Shown here piece after piece: positions 8,855-16,590 of a DNA stretch of 16,590 bases. The stretch is from Linderina pennispora (lineage: Eukaryota; Kickxellomycota; Kickxellomycetes; Kickxellales; Kickxellaceae): NCBI RefSeq assembly GCF_002104995.1, contig NW_024468454.1, positions 1 to 16,590 on the forward strand. The letters run 5' to 3'. The position numbers were made by a program, and so were the translations under genes. The notes beneath the pieces are model-generated. The model did no database searches. It had not been told where the DNA came from and saw only the letters and a list, made by a program, of their open reading frames with translations. The first letter of the stretch is position 1. Every line of letters begins with the position of its first letter.

Positions 8855-9562
8855 TTAAAGAATATGCTTCTGTCTGTAGCTCCCGGTCGACGCTGCTGGT
8901 GTATCCGCGTGGGCCAATCCTCCATCAGCACAGGTGTTGCGTCGACAAAGTGGATCCTCGACTGAATATGGCGGAGGGTCTTCTTGGCTGTCTGCTGCCG
9001 ACCCGATAGGAGAGCGATAGTGTTCATGAAGTAGCGGAGAGGCGACGACATTGTGGTGAATATTTGCTGAAGCAGCACATGTTTCTTGCTGATTGTCTAC
9101 CGCTACATCCGTATCTGGCTGTACTGTTTGGCTACTAATCGGTGTAGTACTAGTTATGTCGTGGCCAAACATCCTTTGTCCTCCTCTCAGTGGCTCCTGG
9201 CACGTCTCATACCATCTCTTCAGCCTGGGCTTCAACTGCTCTAGGATCGTCAGTACAGTGTCGCACTGCCTGTTGGCTACAGTTTTTTGTTCTGCATATC
9301 CAGACAGCCTGTACTCTGGGTGCGTTGGCAGGTGGTTGATAACAACTACCAAGTAGCGCAGGAATAAAACAAAGGCTAGCCTCAGGTCCTCGGCAATAAG
9401 TCTTTGGTCAGCCTTCATGAGCAGCTTGTCCAGACACAGGTATATGTGCTGTATTGGGCGTTGCAAGTCAACCTTGGTCTGCGCCAGTTGTACAAGTTGC
9501 TGGAGCGACTGAATTCTTTCAACAGAGAGCCAAGTAGTATGCAGTCTTTCCAGATCAGCCAT
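8855..9562 (-). CDS. USP8-dimerisation-domain-only protein, partial paralogue of AMSH
   Basis: A 235-aa protein whose residues 1-125 match the N-terminus of the AMSH-like gene next door. By eye about half of some 98 aligned positions are identical, including KADxxLIxxDL, LPTHxEYRL, YAxQK and ILExLKPxLxRxYE. That domain (USP8_dimer, MIT-like) mediates dimerisation and ESCRT-III contacts in AMSH and USP8. The rest is disordered and has a PPxY motif (PPPY, residues 196-199; bases 8966-8977). There is no JAMM domain: the downstream 270 bases show none and LSM2 follows. The frame is intact and both genes share orientation, so a tandem duplication that kept only the N-terminal half is likely. It could serve as an adaptor or a competitor of AMSH; it cannot be a JAMM deubiquitinase. 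A truncated relic that happens to stay open is the alternative. Confidence 0.75.
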   Translation of the reverse strand: MADLERLHTTWLSVERIQSLQQLVQLAQTKVDLQRPIQHIYLCLDKLLMKADQRLIAEDLRLAFVLFLRYLVVVINHLPTHPEYRLSGYAEQKTVANRQCDTVLTILEQLKPRLKRWYETCQEPLRGGQRMFGHDITSTTPISSQTVQPDTDVAVDNQQETCAASANIHHNVVASPLLHEHYRSPIGSAADSQEDPPPYSVEDPLCRRNTCADGGLAHADTPAASTGSYRQKHIL

Positions 9563-10109
9563 TTCCTAAGGGGTAGTTCTATTTGGCATACAGGTATACT
9601 GCAAAAGTGATTTAGTGAAGAGAACAAGAAATAGCGCCCTGAAAGCGACCAACGCACCGCTATTTGAAGTATCTGGCTGGTACTTTTGAACCACACGCCT
9701 TCCAGTACTATATTCTTGGATGGGAAGTAGTGAATTGAATGAGTTCACTGTTTATATGCCAAGACTCAGTGTAGCCTGTCTCGGGTAATAAGGGGGCGAG
9801 CTTTCACGAATTTGCACTATGTAGAATGGCAAGGAGCTGCTATACAATGCCTATATTTGGTCACATAAATACTGAACGCATCCGTTCGCTTACTTGCAAA
9901 CGGGTAAACCGCATTATTCACAATGGCAGCTCTCCTGTACCGTCGCATATCGCTCAGGCGCCAATAAAATCCAAAGGCTAACTCTAGGATTTAGCTTCAT
10001 CTCTCCAGAGTCGTAGTTTTGCGATAGCACAAACAAATATCTCACAGGCATGTCTTCATGACATGTGTCCACCCTTTTAACTCGGGCAAGATAATGCGTA
10101 TATTTGCTC
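9563..10109. other. Spacer between the two USP8-dimer genes
   Basis: Contains the promoter of the short paralogue and the 3' UTR of AMSH. I looked for a relic JAMM domain and found none. No canonical AATAAA for AMSH is visible on the minus strand; AATAAT occurs near 9912. Confidence 0.45.
9751..9758 (-). promoter_or_regulatory. TATA box of the USP8-dimer paralogue
   Basis: The minus strand reads CATATAAA about 190 bases upstream of the ATG at 9562. The position is a little far but the match is good; it suggests the paralogue has its own promoter. Confidence 0.35.
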
Positions 10110-11839
10110 TTACGCATTGCGCAGGTCGATAATCTCAAAACTGTACCGCGCCTTGACCACATGTCCATCAGGATCAGCATTGGTATAGATTATGTCGGAG
10201 CCATCATGCGGATGGAACGCCGCCTCCTGCTTGCAGCTCTTGATAACATCCATGCCGGACGGGTCGGTCAGCCGGAAGACTCCGTAGCGCGGGTCATACT
10301 TCGGGGAGCATACAATGGCAATAGCCTCAGGCATAAACTGCTGATATGAAAAGTGCGTATGCAAGTCGAGAGAGCTCATAAAGCAGGTTTGCGACGGATG
10401 TGTGTGGATCCAGCCCAGTGTCAACAGTTCTAGCTGCATCTGCGTCACAACCAGCTCCTCCTCGTTCTCGGTTGTGCATGTGTCAGATGTAGCCTTTTGC
10501 TTCGGAATGATGAGCGTAGTTACTACCAGTGTCTCTTGTCCAGGGACGACCTTGCCGCAGAGCACGCCGCACGTCTCGAGGTTCTGCTGAGTGTTGGGCT
10601 CGGCGATGCGGATGAACTCCTCAAAGATATCCTCGGGAATCTGCATCGGACGCATGCGCTCGCCAGCTTCGGTTAGGGCGTATTCATCGGGGGAGATTAC
10701 GCACTGAGGAAGTGCAGTCGGCGACATCTGTGCCAAGTCTCCCAGCGGCACGATGGTGTTTGTCTCGGTGGCCAGGCCCGAAAAGTCATCGCAGTACTCA
10801 CGCGGCTTCGGCGGCAACGCTGGTGCCGACGAAGGCAACGGTGTGTGGCCTCCGCTGACAGGTGAGGGACTAAATGTCGGGTCATACAGATTGGCGTGGC
10901 CAGGTGGTGGTGGCGAAAATTCAATCCCCGGCTGCACGGACGCCATTGACGTATGCTCGGGTATGGTGATCATGCCTGGGTTTGCAGCCGACGCGCGGCG
11001 TGGCCGGGCAGGGATTGGCGGCGGCGTCTGCTGCGCGTGTGGGGTTGAGTTCTGCAGGTGTCACCTCCCTTGGCGGCACCGGCGGCAGCGGTAAGTCGAT
11101 CTGGGGTGGGGGTGGCCTGCTGGCAGCGGCAGCAGCAGAGGATGCCTCCAGCGATGGATATTCTATCAGCGTCTCTGTCCTGACATTCGGATCTTTAGTA
11201 TAGCTGCTGGACGATACCCGCCGTGTGTTCATAGCGTTATCGCTGATTCTGACCCCCTTCAGTGCGTCGGCCACATTGTATCCATATTTGGCTTCATCTT
11301 CGTATCGATCGAGGTGGATCTTGGGTCCCCCGTCGCCATATATATCCGCAGTGCTATCCTTGCGTGGGTACTCTTGGATGCCTGGTAAAGGCGCGCGCTT
11401 TGGACTGTCCTCTTTTGGCAGCTTGAATGTTGTCACCGATACCGACATCTTCTCCATTTGCTTCATACGCTCCTGGTATACCTCGTACCGCCTCTGCAAC
11501 GTGGGCTTCAGCCTTTCCAGAATCGACAGCACCGTGATACAGCGCTTGTTGACCTCTTCCTTCTGCTTTGCATACTTTGGCAGGCGGTACTCGTGGTGCG
11601 TGGGCAGGAATTTGAGTACAATGGTCGAGTATCGCATGTAGTAGACGTAGGCCAGCTGCAAGTCCTGCTCGATAAGCTGGTCGTCGGCCTTGGCAAGCAA
11701 GTTTTCCAGCGACTTGTAGATGGACTTTATCGAGCGCTTCGGGTCGATGTTGACCTGGGCCGCTTGCACCAGCTGGTACGTCGGTAGTAACACGCTCGTC
11801 GGGTCGCCAGGTGAAATTCGATTTGATAGATTCCGACAT
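10110..11839 (-). CDS. AMSH/STAMBP-like K63-specific JAMM deubiquitinase
   Basis: AMSH proteins cleave K63-linked ubiquitin at endosomes together with ESCRT. The N-terminus (MSESIKSNFTWRPDERV, from 11839) leads into a USP8_dimer domain (to about 11480). A disordered Pro-rich linker follows, with a YPSL motif at 11149-11160 and a polyproline stretch. The C-terminal JAMM domain has the upstream Glu (FEEFIRIAEPN), GVLCGK, the HTHPSQTCFMSSLD zinc/catalytic core (H-x-H..S..D), DLHTH, IAIVCSPKY, and the AMSH-specific second zinc site (DLHTH, SCKQ, FHPH). These residues define K63 specificity in the human enzymes. Two one-base insertions break the frame: near 11775 (restoring the QLVQAAQ register aligned with the paralogue) and near 11015 in the linker. 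Predicted length is about 575 aa. It lies head-to-tail behind MMS2 and ahead of its partial paralogue. Confidence 0.92.
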
Positions 11840-12181
11840 TTGGGAGCAAGTGAGGAGAGTTGAGCAGGTTGAATTGCAAGCGTCGAGGCAAGAGTACAAA
11901 AGGGTGGGGAAAAGCTTGGCTCGCTTGTTGAGGTTTTGGCTTTCTCCCAGTACAGCCTGCCTATTTTTATTTAAGGTGAAATCTTGGCACCCCACACAGG
12001 CAGGCAGACAATTGGCCCTGCCCCTCACGCAGCGTACTCTGCACATGCAGCGATGGCTGCATGGGAGCTGATAGCAAAGGCACTGTGAGAGCGGCTGTCA
12101 GTTTCGGCGTGCAAAAGAACATTCGGCAGGGCACATACGTGAGTCCATTTCATGATACACATGTCGTTTCTGAAGATAGAG
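11840..12181. other. Spacer between MMS2 and AMSH
   Basis: About 340 bases holding the MMS2 3' UTR and AMSH promoter. The one clear signal is the AT-rich element at 11961-11974. No coding family is visible. Confidence 0.4.
11961..11974 (-). promoter_or_regulatory. AT-rich element: AMSH TATA-like box or MMS2 poly(A) signal
   Basis: The minus strand reads TTAAATAAAAATAG, containing an exact AATAAA (11966-11971). It lies about 125 bases upstream of the AMSH start and 211 bases after the MMS2 stop, so it could serve either role. Confidence 0.3.
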
Positions 12182-12798
12182 TTAAAAGGTGGTGCCCTCG
12201 GGCGGCTGGGGCAGTTTCCGGTTCGTCGGCTGGGCCATTTCGCGGCGGAGCTCAGTCAGGACGGTCTCAAGCGTATAGCTGCGCTTCCAGTGGCCCAGGC
12301 AGCCAATGCGCTTCAAATCAACCTCGCCGTTGGTCGCGTTCACGCCAGGCAAGTTGATCTTGGAAAGGAACACAACCTTTGGCGGCTGGTTCGGGTAGTT
12401 CTCGTCACAGAACAGCGTCAGCGAGTAGATGCGGTTCTCATGCGCAGACTACAGTAAATTTGTTTGTTAGTTATATGCATCGTGCGGCTATGCCAGCAAC
12501 CGCAGCTGTGCGTCGAATGCTTACATGGGCGGGCCGAGAATGGTGCCATTCCAATGCTTCAGGTCAATGTCGTCGGGATCTGCCAGGCCATAGCTGCACG
12601 CCCCATCTCCGATGCCCTTCTCGCCCTTGTCGGAGCTCTTCTAGCAGACGGAAGCTTCTGGGAACTACCAATTTGGTCACAGTAAAGACGCCCAGCGGTT
12701 AGTCACCTTCTGATGCTATTGCCATTGCAATGGTCGTCTGCCCATTTGGCCTGCAAGTTGCCAATGCTGTCGCAGGGTTGGGCCGTACCGTGAGCCAT
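12182..12798 (-). CDS. MMS2: Ubiquitin-conjugating enzyme variant Mms2/UEV
   Basis: UEVs pair with Ubc13 to build K63-linked ubiquitin chains (error-free DNA damage tolerance, endocytosis). Three exons: 12798-12789 (ATG GCT CAC G), 12664-12525 and 12448-12182. Introns are 12788-12665 (GTACGG..GGTAG, with CTAAC) and 12524-12449 (GTAAGC..TGTAG, with CTAAC). The product begins [14 protein letters not shown] and has [56 protein letters not shown]-like [12 protein letters not shown] and the C-terminal [12 protein letters not shown]; about 140 aa. No HPN-Cys active site is present, as expected for a UEV; the Cys in IGCLGHW is not in the E2 catalytic context. Two one-base indels are needed: an extra G near 12632 and a missing base in the G run 12527-12529 (giving GPPH at the exon end). 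The 10-base first exon is inferred from splice signals. Confidence 0.88.
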
Positions 12799-13192
12799 TG
12801 TATTCTGTAATCAAGCCAAGCTGTGTAATGTGCAAAATAATTACGTGTAGAGTAGAACACAAGTTTGCGGTGTAAGTATTTGGGCTGATGGCAACCATCG
12901 TCATCGCCTACGGCCAGCACTGTATATCCCGTGAGCCAGTGATCTGAGGAGTCAATTTGGCACGGGTATTTGATTATCGCTGATCCGGAGGATTTGGCAA
13001 GTAGAAAAGGTGGCTGTGGGGCGAGGGTTCCAAAAAGTGACTGTTACGTTGTGTGGCGTAGCAGCACTGCGTACAGTGCGTATTCCACAGATGACTCATA
13101 TAAAGCAGACGTAGCGCATCAGACAGCCAGTGAGGCATACTCTTGCTTTTCTCATCCCTAGCACTCCAATACTTGACACTCTAACCACCAGG
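12799..13192. other. Divergent promoter region, MMS2 and acyltransferase
   Basis: About 390 bases between two outward-facing starts. Besides the TGACTCA/TATA pair near the right end I see no strong element; the MMS2 side has only AT-rich stretches (12830-12850). A CTAACCACCAG just before the acyltransferase ATG resembles a branch point plus acceptor, so a 5'-leader intron is possible. Confidence 0.4.
13092..13104 (+). promoter_or_regulatory. Gcn4/AP-1-type site TGACTCA abutting a TATA box
   Basis: TGACTCA (13092-13098) is immediately followed by TATAAA (13099-13104), about 90 bases upstream of the acyltransferase ATG at 13193. Both motifs match consensus exactly. Confidence 0.45.
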
Positions 13193-14594
13193 ATGACAGT
13201 CAGTGGCTCTATTTCTCCGCTCAGCTACTATCGTCTATCAAGGCGCAGGAGATCCTGCTTGAGACCCTCGACGTGGCAGAGTTTGGTATCTCGGTTGATA
13301 GCATACTCTTTTTCGAAAACAAGGCCAATGACCCAGACTTCATGTCTAAAGAGGCGATTAACCGCAGCCTGTGCAGAAATCATTGCCGACCACTACCCCA
13401 TCCTAGTGGGTCGCCCCAAGCTTACTGACGACCAGAGGTGCGCTATCAGCGTTGACCCTGACAACCTTAACATGCCCAGTGTCGAGGACGTATACGTCGA
13501 CCAGCCCGCCGACAGGTTCCTGATTACGCTGAAGAAGGAAAAGGACCTCCAGTTTTTCAACTTGAAAAAGCTTGTCGATACCATCGGGATGGACAAGTTC
13601 CCAAGTCAACCTTCCACAAGGACCACTCCAGCGTTGTCCTGCGCTTGCTCCGGTTCAAAGACAACAGCTATGTGGGATTCTCGCTTGTGTCTCCCACACG
13701 CCGTGTTTGAGGCATCGTTGTGCAGTGTTCCAGGTAATCTGTCTGCATATGTGCGCAACGGTGGCTACTGCAAGCTGGCCGACCCTCCCATTAATGACCG
13801 CAAAGTCATTGCGGACCATTTCTCTACGGTCACACCGGAGCCGCTCAGTATCGTCAAGCACTTCAAGGAGAGTGTTCCGGACCTGCCCATGACATTCCCA
13901 AAAACGTGATCCCGCTGCTGATGCAGTCGCCTGATGTGCCGCCCTACGAGCAGCAGCACCTGCTTCACATCTCAGCCGAGAATTTGGAGCGCATGCGCCA
14001 AGATATCGATCCGTCGCAGTCAACCAACAACATCTTGACGTCGCTGCTGGTCAAGTGTATCCCCGCGGCCAATGCCGAGCATTTCGGCAGCCCGCCGCTC
14101 AACGTATATATAATGATGGCGTACGATATACGTGACCGCTCGACGATCCCACGGGCATATGCTGGCAACGCAACAGGCCCTATGACGCTACATATTGCTG
14201 GCGAGAAGGTCATGGGCAGCTCGACCAAGCAGCTGGCGCAGCACATCAAGGAGGCCGCTGTGGAGGTGCAGAGCGGACACTGCAAGACGCTCATTGACAT
14301 CGTCGAGAATGATATCGGCGTCCTGTACAAGAGCTCATGTACCTTGCGAACACGCCGAATACTGCATATATAGGCACGTCCAACCTGCGCTATATGCCAT
14401 ATTCCAGCATTGACTTTGGTACCGGCGGACCGGATATCCTTTCGTTTTTCTACATCAACCGCGAGGGGTTAATCCGCATCAATCCCAACAGACAGGATGG
14501 CGGCATCGACCTGTTCCTCAACTACGCCGATGCCAACTTTGACAAGCTCCAGACCATGGAAGAGCTGATGGAGTATGCTGATGTTGTTTTCTGA
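13193..14594 (+). CDS. HXXXD-type acyltransferase-like protein, frame heavily broken
   Basis: It resembles the fungal acyltransferases with the chloramphenicol-acetyltransferase fold (BAHD/transferase family), which move acyl groups from CoA to alcohols or amines. The order of blocks is complete: SVDSILFFENKANDPDFM (near 13290), ADHYPILVGRPKL, SVDPDNLNMP, FHKDHSSVVLRLLRFKDNSYVGFS, HAVFE (catalytic His; the usual Asp is Glu here), AYVRNG, ITxxEKVMG-like middle part, IGTSNLRYMPY, DFGTGGPDI (the DFGWG-type motif, about 14410-14440), NPNRQDGG and EYADVVF. At least six frame changes are needed, near 13235, 13370, 13597, 13690, 13900 (A run, one A short) and 14335. Such density is higher than in neighbouring genes, so either local sequence quality is poor or it is an early pseudogene; conserved motifs on both sides favour the former. 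Substrate unknown. Confidence 0.65.
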
Positions 14595-14759
14595 GGGCTC
14601 TCCTGCCATGCCCACACACCTGCCACAGACTTTTTTATTTTATTTTCATCACTAAAAAAACCAGAGTATTCTGAAGCCATTTTTCTAGCCGCCACAAGTA
14701 AAAACCCACTTTTTCCACAGCTCTTTTCTTGACTCTCAATTCACCCACTTTCCCCTCTC

Positions 14760-14769
14760 TTTAAATATT
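14760..14769 (+). promoter_or_regulatory. TATA-like element of the Doa10-like gene
   Basis: TTTAAATATT lies about 65 bases upstream of the ATG at 14832, after a pyrimidine-rich stretch. A reasonable core promoter. Confidence 0.35.
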
Positions 14770-14831
14770 ATTACCTCTACTCTCACCAACGCATTGCACA
14801 CGCACCACACATTACATATAGCCTGGCAGCC

Positions 14832-16590
14832 ATGGATAGCGACGAAGGTACGCGAGCCAGCCTGGACCTGCTGTTCCGTGGGCAGAATAAACTTGTTTCT
14901 AAGCTTCAATTCATATCGGTGTAGTTGCAATTTGTCGCGTATGTCGGAGCGAAGCGACAGAGACGGAGCCGCTGTTTCACCGTGCAAGTGCTCGGGCAGC
15001 ATAAAATTCGTCCACCAGCAATGGTGAGTGTCAGCTAGACGTCAATTTTGGTTTTCTGGCCGGCGCCGTAGCGATGGAAGCCATGCTATGTCCTTTAGCT
15101 CCAGCACCACGGTCTAACATCCCTCCCTCCTTAATCACACATGTAGTCTCGAAGAGTGGTTGACACATAGCAACAAAAAGTAAGTGCACTTGGAATCGGT
15201 CGCTCTCACGGGGTTTATTAAGCATGCCAGTGCATCAGCTGCCTGTTCTGCAGTACTGCCAATTCTTGCAGCGTTTGACGCCTTGATTCAAACCACCGCG
15301 TTTCTGGCATTGGGGTCTACAAACTAAACCCTTTCTAACCGCATGTAGATACTGCGAGCTATGTGGCACGAGTATGCGTTCACGCCGCTCTACGACCCAA
15401 ACATGCCGGAGAGCATTCCAAAACGCATCATCGTGCGCCAGATGCTTGCAAACCTCTTGGGCGTGCTGGGGACTGGGCTCAGATGGCTAGCGGTCGTCAA
15501 CCTGTGGCTTGTGGTGCTGCCGTATATTGTGTACTGGTTGACGCGCTTCTACTTTTGGAGCGGTCAGTCCTTTGTTCCCAACGACTCGGTTGCCGCGACT
15601 GTCGCTCTTTACAGCGGCGACACTGATGCCACCAATGCAACCATGCAGGCCAATTCAGCCGGGGCAGTGATCACAGCTGGCTCGCGCTTTGTTGACCATG
15701 CGTCGTGGCGCGAGTGGTATTGGCAGTCCGCGACAACAACACCATCGGCGAGATTACATCGTATACGGGTGTTCTAGAGGGTGCCACCAACACCGCGCTG
15801 CTGCTGTACTCTTTAACCAGCATTGTTGTCAAGGTATGGACTCGGCTAGCAAAGCGCATTCTGGGTATCTCTATCTCTGAAGAGAACATCCATGCTCTGG
15901 TTGAAGTCATTGTTGAGGGGCTGGCCAAGTGCGTCGAGGGGGGGTCATCACAGTGTTTACGGTGCTGGCGTTTTTGGCGCTTTTCCTGCTGCGTGACTGG
16001 ATTGTAATCAACATGCCTGCTCCTGACGACCTGGTCGACCAAGTGGAGCAGCAGATCAACAACAACAACATTGCCATTGCGCAGGACCGCCAGCGTTTGG
16101 AGCGGCTGGTCGAGGAGCGCCTTGCCAATGCGGATAACCGTCTGGAAGTTCAGGGACAGCCGCTGATTGCTGAAAATCCGCAGCACCGGCCGTTGTTTGA
16201 GCGAAGGCCATTGGATGTCCCAGTGCTCGATGACTTGCCGCCGAATGAGCGGCCCATTGGACAGCAGCCCGAGAGCAGCCAGCTATTCAGCACCATGAGG
16301 AGGAGCAACATACCGGGTGGGCTTACGCAGAGGAGGCATTTGTTGCCGATGTAGACGGCCTAGCAGACGGGTCTGACAACGATGATATGCCGGATATCCG
16401 GTTGGCTCTACTGACAAGCACTCGGTAGACGATGTCAGCGATCAGGAGGACGTCAGCCGACCCATCTCCGCTTGTGGGGATCATTCACCTCTATTGTCAG
16501 TAGGTGGTGTCGATACCGGCAAGGGCAAGGGCAAGGGCAAGGAGCGCGCACCAAACAGTCGTCGGCTTCTGATGATGCATGGTCGTTTAT
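14832..16590 (+). CDS. SSM4: Doa10/MARCH6-like RING-CH ubiquitin ligase, 3'-truncated by window edge
   Basis: Doa10 is a multi-pass ER/inner-nuclear-membrane E3 of the ERAD-C pathway. Exons: 14832-14847, 14925-15023, 15147-15179 and 15349 onward; introns end GTGTAG, ATGTAG and ATGTAG. Spliced reading: MDSDEVAICRVCRSEAT, then FHPCKCSGSIKFVHQQC, LEEWLTHSNKK, YCELCGHEYAFTP. This is a full C4HC3 RING-CH domain. Then come YDPNMPESIP (a MARCH6-type block), hydrophobic segments at about 15440-15560 and 15940-16010, a hydrophilic coiled region (VEQQINNNN..ERLVEERLAN), and an acidic tail. Frame is broken by one-base losses near 14980 (FHPC), 15366 (CGHE), 15725, the G run 15938-15944, 16290, 16402 and possibly 16556. 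Corrected frames join family blocks each time. The window cuts it off well before the family's length (over 900 aa). Confidence 0.88.
16518..16541 (+). repeat. (GGCAAG)4 hexanucleotide repeat
   Basis: Four perfect units, reading GKGKGKGK in the corrected Doa10 frame, inside its acidic/disordered cytosolic loop. Possibly length-variable between strains. Confidence 0.6.

Noticed and set aside
9914-10180. 88-codon minus-strand frame across the AMSH 3' end
   Set aside because: Overlaps the conserved C-terminus of AMSH in another frame and shows no family features.
10753-11203. Plus-strand Gly/Ala/Ser-rich frames opposite the AMSH linker
   Set aside because: Antisense of a Pro-rich linker yields Gly-rich low-complexity translations; not genes.
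15270-15295. GGTTTGAATC on the minus strand, like a tRNA B-box
   Set aside because: One mismatch to consensus, no A-box or cloverleaf around it, and it lies in the third intron of the Doa10-like gene.
1-16590. CRISPR arrays, prokaryotic mobile elements, tRNA or rRNA genes
   Set aside because: Searched by eye on both strands; nothing fits, and the window is eukaryotic nuclear DNA.

Overview
The window is nuclear DNA from a fungus. It carries short GT..AG introns (71-169 nt) with CTAAC-like branch points, and AATAAA and TATA signals. Its genes are eukaryotic: oxysterol-binding protein, tRNA deaminase subunit Tad3, Lsm2, an AMSH-type JAMM deubiquitinase, a Mms2-type ubiquitin-conjugating variant and a Doa10-type RING-CH ligase. 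The style of the protein families (an F-box-like decayed gene, an HXXXD acyltransferase with a DFGxG motif, very short first exons) suggests an early-diverging lineage such as Kickxellomycotina. That placement is inference from memory, not a search result.

Layout, left to right: (1) 1-1530, + strand, 3' part of an Osh1/2-like oxysterol-binding protein. (2) 1579-1929, - strand, a small secreted protein convergent with it. (3) 2105-3005, - strand, spliced TAD3. (4) 3630-4490, + strand, a decayed F-box-like gene. (5) 5112-6963, - strand, a DHA2-type MFS transporter, followed by about 1.3 kb without a recognisable gene. (6) 8265-8585, - strand, LSM2. (7) 8855-9562, - strand, a protein with only the USP8-dimerisation domain. 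(8) 10110-11839, - strand, the full AMSH-like deubiquitinase of which gene 7 is a tandem partial paralogue. (9) 12182-12798, - strand, MMS2/UEV in three exons. (10) 13193-14594, + strand, an HXXXD acyltransferase. (11) 14832 to the right edge, + strand, a Doa10/MARCH6-like E3 in at least four exons.

The right half is rich in ubiquitin genes. UEV proteins help build K63-linked chains, AMSH removes K63 chains at endosomes, the short paralogue carries a PPxY motif, and Doa10 is an ER quality-control E3. Whether this is more than chance neighbourhood cannot be told from one window.

A technical theme runs through everything. Nearly every conserved gene is interrupted by one-base indels, often in homopolymers (C, G or A runs). 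Because essential genes such as TAD3 are affected at exactly one base, the simplest reading is residual assembly error rather than mass pseudogenisation. Gene spans below bridge these breaks and say where they lie.
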